DNA from: Nocardia altamirensis NBRC 108246
GTDB taxonomy: Bacteria > Actinomycetota > Actinomycetes > Mycobacteriales > Mycobacteriaceae
Assembly: GCF_001612685.1 (NCBI RefSeq)
Contig: NZ_BDAY01000022.1
Location: forward strand, 91,657-155,656
DNA length: 64,000 bases
Direction: 5' to 3'
Shown here: positions 59,044-64,000 of the stretch, one piece after another
Position numbering within the stretch: the first letter of the stretch is position 1
How the letters are laid out: every line of letters starts with the position of its first letter
Notes under the pieces: generated by a model
Told to the model about the DNA's origin: nothing
Seen by the model: the letters and a program-made list of their open reading frames with translations, nothing else
Database searches by the model: none
Translations under genes and position numbers: made by a program

Positions 59044-60276
59044 TCACTTATGCGGGCGTGTCGCGCCCTCGACGACGAAACTCGCTGCGGTGGTGGCGCT
59101 CCCGCCGATGTTGAGGGTGCCGAATCGGTGCGCGCCGGGCACTTGGTACGCTCCTGCCTGTCCGGTGACCTGTTTGAAGGCGTCGAGCACCATCCGCACG
59201 CCGGTAGCACCCACCGGATGACCACCCCCGATCAAACCGCCACCCGGGTTGACAGGGAGGCGACCATCGCGCGCGATGTCGCCTGATGCCACGGCTTTCC
59301 AGCTCTCACCAGGGCCGGTGATGCCGAGATGATCTATGGCCATGTACTCCGACATGGAGAAACAGTCATGCACCTCCAGGCCGTCCACTGCCTCGATATC
59401 GGGCAGACCGGCACGGCCGAGCGCGTCGAGCATCGTCTGACGCACATGCGGGAACACATACTTATCGTCGGCGGCGACGCGGAGCTTCTGCGCCAGCGGC
59501 AGACCAGCGGTGCGATGACCCCACCCGGTGATCAGCGCGCGGCGGTCGGCCCGTAAGTCGCTGCGCCGCTCCAGGAATCGGTCGGACGCCAGCACGACGG
59601 CGACGGCGCCGTCCGTCATCTGGCTGCAATCCTGCCTGCGCAACCGACCCGCCACCGGCGGGTTGGCGACGTCGTCCGCGTCGAAGCCGGTTGCCGTGAA
59701 TGTCCAATTCCGGGTCTGGGCAAGCGGGTTGGCGCGGGCATTGGTGATATTGAGCTCACTGATCATGCGCAAGTACGTGTCGTCGAGACCATAGCGCCGG
59801 TCGTACTCGTCGGCGAGCTCGGCGAACATGGTCGGCCACACGAACTTTGTCTCCTTCGCCTCGTGGCCGACCCAGGCGGCGGCGCCGAGATAGCCTGCGG
59901 CCGTCTCGCCCGACACCGTCTTCTCCAGTTCGGCGCCGAGCACCAGCGCGCAGTCGTAGCGGCCCGACTCCAGGTCTGCCATCGCGGCGAGCAACGCCAT
60001 GCTGCCGGACGCGCAGGCCGCCTCGTGCCTGCTCGCCGGAACACCCCACAGTTCGGGCAGCACGGTGGCAGGCATGCCGCCGAGCTGGCCCTGACCGGTG
60101 AACAACTGCCCGAACGCATTACCGACGTGGATCACGCCGACCTCGCCGGGATCGATCTCCGTCGCCAGGAACGTCTGCTCGACGATCGCGCCGACGAGCG
60201 CGTCGAACCCGAGGCCTGCACGGTGCCAGTTGACGGCGAAATCGGTTTGGCTGCCGCCGAGTAGATGGATAGGCAT
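59044..60276 (-). CDS. Thiolase, SCP-x/non-decarboxylating type
   Basis: A 410-residue thiolase-fold protein. The nucleophilic Cys is in EAACASGSMA, the second motif is VHDCFSMSEY and the His motif is GGGHPVGATG. Residues and spacing match the sterol-carrier-protein-x-like branch, which handles branched or steroid side-chain acyl-CoA. It is last in the minus-strand cluster after the acyl-CoA ligase. The upstream gap of 32 bases suggests one operon. Confidence 0.85.
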   Translation of the reverse strand: MPIHLLGGSQTDFAVNWHRAGLGFDALVGAIVEQTFLATEIDPGEVGVIHVGNAFGQLFTGQGQLGGMPATVLPELWGVPASRHEAACASGSMALLAAMADLESGRYDCALVLGAELEKTVSGETAAGYLGAAAWVGHEAKETKFVWPTMFAELADEYDRRYGLDDTYLRMISELNITNARANPLAQTRNWTFTATGFDADDVANPPVAGRLRRQDCSQMTDGAVAVVLASDRFLERRSDLRADRRALITGWGHRTAGLPLAQKLRVAADDKYVFPHVRQTMLDALGRAGLPDIEAVDGLEVHDCFSMSEYMAIDHLGITGPGESWKAVASGDIARDGRLPVNPGGGLIGGGHPVGATGVRMVLDAFKQVTGQAGAYQVPGAHRFGTLNIGGSATTAASFVVEGATRPHK

Positions 60277-60308
60277 GAATGCTCCTGAAGGTCGATGGGG
60301 ACCGCGGA

Positions 60309-62036
60309 TCAGCGATCCCCGGTGTCGCGCAGGGTGTCTCGCAGGTGGCGGCGCAGCAGCTTGCCCACCGGGTTGCGTGGCAGTGTCTCGACGATCTCCA
60401 GCCGCTCCGGCAGCTTGAACGACGCCACCTCGTGCGCCCGAAGATGCGCGACCACCCCGTCCAGGGTCACCGTCGCCCCAGGCGTGGGAACCACGAAGGC
60501 ACAACACTTTTCGCCGAGCACAGGATCGGGGTAGCCGACGACCGCCACCTCGGCGATGCCGGGATGATCGGCGAGCAGCCCCTCGATCTCGGCGGGGGCG
60601 ATGTTCATACCGCCGCGGATGATGATCTCTTTGATCCGATCGACGAAACGCAGATACCGGCCGTCCATGCCGCACAGTTCGAACACGTCACCACTGCACA
60701 GGAATCCGTCCTCGTCGAACGCGTCGACGGTCGCCGTGCCGGGCAGGTAGCCGCCGAATACCGCGGGCCCGGCGAGCCGTAGTTCACCGGAGCGGCCGAC
60801 CTCGGTCACCGGCGCGCCGGTGCTGACATCGACGAGTTTGACCGCCGTGCTGTCGGCCAGACGGGTGGCCCAGCGGACACCCGGTGCGCCGTAGCGGGGC
60901 AGGTATTGCGCGCGGGCCTCCGGATCGGGGAAGTCGATCGGCGAACCGAGCAGGCAGACACCCTCATTGGAGCCGAAGAAGTTGACCACATCGATGCCGA
61001 GGACTTCCTGCCAGCCGCGCACCACACTCGGCGACAGCGGTCCGCCGCCGGAACCGACGCGCTGCAGCGACGACAGGTCCGCCGAGGCGCGCAGCGGCTC
61101 GTTGTGCAGCAGCAGCGTCAGCAGCGCGGGCGGCATGCTCGTGTGCGTCACCCGATACCGGGCGATCTGACCGAGGAACACCGGCAGATCAAGCGGCTGG
61201 TGTTGCACCAGGTGCCCGCCCGCGAGCAGCCACGGCAGCAGCGCCGCGGCAAAGCCCGCCATATTCACCATCGGAAAAGGATTGAGCAGCACCGACTCCG
61301 GCGTGATGTGCAAGGCATCCTGCACGCCCCACCCCATGGCGAGCCAGTCGCCGTGGCAGCGCGGAATGCCCTTGGGCGCGGCCTCGGTGCCGCTGGTCCA
61401 GCAGACGGTGACCCGGTCGTTCACCGAGATCGTCAGGCCGCGGACATAGAATCGTGTCCGCTCCCGGTCGGCGGCGTCGGCGGGCTCGTCCAGCGCTACG
61501 GCGCCGTCGGGTACCCCTGGCCCGAAGACGAACACAGTGCGGGTGTCCGCCACTTCCAGTGCCTCGCCGGCGAGTTCGCGTCCAGCGAAGTTAGCCGCGG
61601 TGACGATGGCGGTCGCGTCCGCGGCGGTGACGATGCCGGACAGCTCGTGCCTGCGGAAGGAGACGGGCATCGGTGTCGCGACCGCGCCGAGCCGCCACAA
61701 CGCGAAATAGGTGGCCACCAACGCGATCGAGTTCGGCAGCAGCACCGCGACGGCATCGCCCTGCCGAATACCGTTGCGGTACAGCACCGCCGCCAGATCG
61801 GCGGCGCGCTCGCCGAGTTCACGCCACGACAGCGTCTCGGGCGTCGCGCCGGTCAGTGCGGCGAGGTTGTCCGGATCGGAGATCGCAGCGGCCTCCGGTG
61901 CGGCCTCGACCCGCTGACTCATCAGGTCCGACAGCGTATCTGGCTGCCACCAGCCGCGTTCGAGATACTCGCGGACCTTCGCCTCGGGATGGCAGGTCGG
62001 CACGCCGACCCGGCTGACCGTCGAAGACTCGGACAT
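60309..62036 (-). CDS. Acyl-CoA synthetase (class I adenylate-forming enzyme)
   Basis: A 575-residue AMP-binding enzyme that activates a carboxylic acid to an acyl-CoA. The phosphate-binding loop is TSGTEAAPKG (usual TSGTTGxPKG), the A5 region is FFGSNEGV, A7 is LCSGDVFE, A8 is RIKEIIIRGGMNIAP and the catalytic lysine is in RNPVGKLLRR. It supplies substrate to the thiolases on either side. Substrate chain is unknown. Confidence 0.9.
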   Translation of the reverse strand: MSESSTVSRVGVPTCHPEAKVREYLERGWWQPDTLSDLMSQRVEAAPEAAAISDPDNLAALTGATPETLSWRELGERAADLAAVLYRNGIRQGDAVAVLLPNSIALVATYFALWRLGAVATPMPVSFRRHELSGIVTAADATAIVTAANFAGRELAGEALEVADTRTVFVFGPGVPDGAVALDEPADAADRERTRFYVRGLTISVNDRVTVCWTSGTEAAPKGIPRCHGDWLAMGWGVQDALHITPESVLLNPFPMVNMAGFAAALLPWLLAGGHLVQHQPLDLPVFLGQIARYRVTHTSMPPALLTLLLHNEPLRASADLSSLQRVGSGGGPLSPSVVRGWQEVLGIDVVNFFGSNEGVCLLGSPIDFPDPEARAQYLPRYGAPGVRWATRLADSTAVKLVDVSTGAPVTEVGRSGELRLAGPAVFGGYLPGTATVDAFDEDGFLCSGDVFELCGMDGRYLRFVDRIKEIIIRGGMNIAPAEIEGLLADHPGIAEVAVVGYPDPVLGEKCCAFVVPTPGATVTLDGVVAHLRAHEVASFKLPERLEIVETLPRNPVGKLLRRHLRDTLRDTGDR

Positions 62037-62047
62037 GAAATGTTCCT

Positions 62048-63244
62048 TCAGTTCAGGCGCCGCAACACCATGGCGGAGCCGAGCCCCATGGCCGCGGGAA
62101 TGGTGACCAGCGCGTGTTCGCCGCCCGTGCGCGTGAGTGCGTCGAGCGCTTGGACGATGAGGTTGCCGCCCGTCGCCCCGAGCGGATGCCCGACCGCGAG
62201 TGCGCCACCGGACGGGTTGACCAGCTCCGGTGGCACACCCAGCTCTCTGGTGAGCAGAAGCGGTGTAACGGCGAAGGATTCGTTGACCTCGAGCACGTCG
62301 AGGTCGGCCGCGGTGATCCCGGCGCGGCGCAAGGCCAACCGTGCCGCGGTGACCGGCGCGGTGAGCAGCGGCGACCGCACTGCGGTCTGTGCGATACCGG
62401 CGATCTGGGCGATCGGCTTGCGCCCCAACATTTCTTCCGCGTGCGGGCTACCGACGACCACGGCGGAAGCACCATCGGCGAGCTGCGGCGCCGTGGCGAT
62501 CGTATGCAGCCCGTCCGCCGGGTGCGGCGCTCCCGGCAGTCGGCGGGCCACCCGCGCCCAGGCGGGGTCGTCGCCGAACAGCGCGGGCAATGCGGCGAAC
62601 GCGGCCTCGCTGGCGTCTGCTCGCGCGCCCTCATCAGCGGCGAGCAGCACCGCCGAACCCTTACGCACCGGCACCACGGACTCCGAAACCGCTGCCGCCG
62701 TTGCCTTCCGGTGCGACTGGACGGCATAAGCATCGAGCTCGGCGCGGGTGATGCCGTGGATCGCGGCCGTGAGATCGGCCGAAACGCCGATCGTCACGAA
62801 GCCCGTCTGTTCCCCGAGATCAGCATCCGTGGCGATCGCAGGCCGATCCGACAACATCGGCACCCGCGACATCGACTCGACGCCACCAGCAACAATGACG
62901 TCGGCACATCCCGCTGCGACCCTAGCCGCAGCACTCTCCACCGCGTCCAGTCCGGAGCAGCACAACCGCGACACCACACCGCCAGGCACCGAATCCGGCC
63001 AGCCCGCCCACAACGCCGCCGCCCGCGCAAGATTCCCGCCCTGCTCCCCCACCGGCGTGCTGATCCCAACAAGGACGTCCGCAACAGAATCCGCACTCAC
63101 CGAACGTCTTTCGAGAGCAGCAAGCAACTGCCCGAACAGCTCATAGGGCGGCACCTCGGCAAGAGTGCCACCCCCTTTACGCACCCGCCCACGCGGCAGA
63201 CGAACAGCGTCGTATACGTACGCTCCAGGCAACAGGGCGCTCAT
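62048..63244 (-). CDS. Thiolase-family protein missing the second catalytic Cys
   Basis: A 398-residue acetyl-CoA acyltransferase-like protein. The nucleophile Cys95 (VSRLCCSGL), NESFAV and the His motif GGALAVGHPLGATG are present. The C-terminal motif usually carries the acid/base Cys (TLCxGGGMG), but here it reads TIPAAMGLG, with Pro383 in its place. The ATG at 63244 overlaps the stop of a small upstream ORF as ATGA. It lies 11 bases before the ligase gene. Confidence 0.85.
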   Translation of the reverse strand: MSALLPGAYVYDAVRLPRGRVRKGGGTLAEVPPYELFGQLLAALERRSVSADSVADVLVGISTPVGEQGGNLARAAALWAGWPDSVPGGVVSRLCCSGLDAVESAAARVAAGCADVIVAGGVESMSRVPMLSDRPAIATDADLGEQTGFVTIGVSADLTAAIHGITRAELDAYAVQSHRKATAAAVSESVVPVRKGSAVLLAADEGARADASEAAFAALPALFGDDPAWARVARRLPGAPHPADGLHTIATAPQLADGASAVVVGSPHAEEMLGRKPIAQIAGIAQTAVRSPLLTAPVTAARLALRRAGITAADLDVLEVNESFAVTPLLLTRELGVPPELVNPSGGALAVGHPLGATGGNLIVQALDALTRTGGEHALVTIPAAMGLGSAMVLRRLN

Positions 63245-63321
63245 GATCGACCCCCGCAACGAGCGCTGGAGTGCCGGCGAGTCAGCGCCGCGGCCGAAAC
63301 GAAGGGCAAAAGATCACTCAT
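63241..63321 (-). CDS. Mini-ORF 2, 26 codons, between LLM and thiolase genes
   Basis: It starts with ATG after AAGGATCG, encodes MSDLLP at its front, much like MSALLP of the thiolase, and its TGA overlaps the thiolase ATG by four bases. It looks like a duplicated gene start or a coupling leader. Confidence 0.35.
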   Translation of the reverse strand: MSDLLPFVSAAALTRRHSSARCGGRS

Positions 63322-63374
63322 GGTCGATCCTTGCAACGGGGCCGGTCGGCAAAAGACGGGCGAAGGTCAGCCAT
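63318..63374 (-). CDS. Mini-ORF 1, 18 codons, overlapping LLM gene end
   Basis: The ATG lies within the last codons of the LLM oxidoreductase gene after AAGGATCG. The ORF starts MADLRP and its TGA overlaps the ATG of mini-ORF 2 by four bases. With it, an unbroken chain of overlaps joins the LLM gene to the thiolase gene. Confidence 0.3.
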   Translation of the reverse strand: MADLRPSFADRPRCKDRP

Positions 63375-64000
63375 GTTCGATCCTTGCGATGGTGGCCAGT
63401 GTGTGGTGGCCTGCTGGGTCTTCGGCTGAGGTGGCTGGGACTACGACGATCTCGTCGGCTCCTGCGCGTCGATATTCTTCGAGGCGGCCTGCCAGGACTG
63501 CTTCGTTGCCGAACATGCCTACTGCGGCGGGTAGTTCGTCGGGTACGGCTGACAAGATCTCGCGCGGAGGCGCGCCGGAGTGGGCGAGGCGCACCACCTC
63601 ACCGAAGCCTGCCTCGGTGAACATGGCGTCGTAGCCTGGGGCGCGCAGGTAGCCGACGACGCCGCGGCGGACGGAGGCGAGCAGGTCCTTGGTCGGGTCG
63701 GCGGCACCGGTTACCCACACCGAGAGCGCCCGGGTCGGGCGTTCCGTCTCGTCGGCCGCCGCCCGGACGAGTGCCGCACAGCGCGAAACCTGTTCCGGGG
63801 TGACCAAATTCAGCACTACTCGGTCCGCGGTGCGAGCGGCCGCTGCCAGGGCGTGTGGACCGAAGGCGGCGACGGTGATCGTCGAACGCGGCGGCGCGAG
63901 GCGCAGCCGATAGCCCTTCGTGCGTTCGACCGCGCCCGTGAAATCGACCTTCTCCCCCGCGAGCAGTCCACGCAGAATGCGCGCCGATTCTTCTAGATGC
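63367..64000 (-). CDS. LLM-class (luciferase-like) flavin/F420-dependent oxidoreductase, N-terminus outside window
   Basis: The frame is open to the window edge, so only about the last 210 residues are seen. They contain ESARILRGLLAGEKVDFTG, STITVAAFGPHALAAAARTAD and VVLNLVTPEQV, as in F420-dependent luciferase-like monooxygenases of actinobacteria, and end in TIARIEHG. The enzyme probably transfers a hydride to or oxygenates a lipid or xenobiotic intermediate of the adjoining thiolase/ligase cluster. Confidence 0.85.
   Translation of the reverse strand, partial: HLEESARILRGLLAGEKVDFTGAVERTKGYRLRLAPPRSTITVAAFGPHALAAAARTADRVVLNLVTPEQVSRCAALVRAAADETERPTRALSVWVTGAADPTKDLLASVRRGVVGYLRAPGYDAMFTEAGFGEVVRLAHSGAPPREILSAVPDELPAAVGMFGNEAVLAGRLEEYRRAGADEIVVVPATSAEDPAGHHTLATIARIEHG

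Overview
The window is high-GC DNA with dense, often overlapping genes, frequent GTG starts and several start codons that sit directly behind a -10 element with no leader. Together with a mycothiol-type (DinB-like) enzyme, TIGR00027 methyltransferases, DUF3558-like lipoproteins, an F420-type luciferase-like oxidoreductase and a VKOR protein, this points to an actinobacterium of the Corynebacteriales, most probably Nocardia or a close relative. No rRNA, tRNA, CRISPR array, insertion sequence or phage module was seen.

Layout. 1-5.3 kb: 3' part of a polyprenyl diphosphate synthase, a DUF4239 membrane protein, a Gly/Ser-rich exported protein, and a coupled pair made of a histidine kinase and a degenerate membrane partner. 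5.3-10 kb (minus): VKOR, then a four-gene overlapping cassette of exported or membrane proteins rich in Met/His that looks like a copper-handling module. 10.2-14 kb: GntR regulator with ACC deaminase, convergent with DUF779 and an acetaldehyde-type dehydrogenase. 14-17.8 kb: a duplicated DUF4328 protein and a candidate secreted HNH-like nuclease with a coupled putative immunity protein. 17.9-25.9 kb is a small-gene accessory stretch with a 100-nt repeat family, a deletion scar that fuses the remains of a HxlR regulator and an NmrA-like oxidoreductase, a convergent pair of membrane paralogues, a PIG-L deacetylase and a methyltransferase.

26-29.2 kb: GAF-domain regulator, an SDR lacking its catalytic Tyr and Lys, and a two-domain TerD protein. 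29.3-35.3 kb (minus): a tightly coupled six-gene operon (epimerase, polyprenol-type GT2, ATP-grasp, membrane protein, flippase-like protein, BioF2/FemAB-like transferase), probably for a lipid-linked surface glycan. 35.5-39.7 kb: kynurenine pathway (probable formamidase, divergent kynA-kynU) with a PaaX-family regulator and a long-spaced inverted repeat in the shared promoter. 39.7-44.9 kb: secretory lipase, pxpC-pxpB with an MFS carrier and a divergent FadR-type regulator.

45-49.6 kb: GAF protein, LysR regulator, a long AT-richer intergenic region with a CRP/GlxR-like site, and two exported repeat proteins (18-residue repeats; CAP domain with a collagen-like tail). 49.7-56.9 kb: DUF6817 and PhyH proteins, a tandem pair of MutS-like ATPases, a methyltransferase, and a MerR regulator divergent from a mycothiol-type enzyme through a textbook 20-bp-spacer MerR promoter. 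57-64 kb (minus): a large membrane protein with an Ala/Pro/Lys-rich tail and a lipid-catabolic cluster (thiolase, acyl-CoA ligase, thiolase, LLM oxidoreductase) whose last two genes are joined by two nested mini-ORFs.
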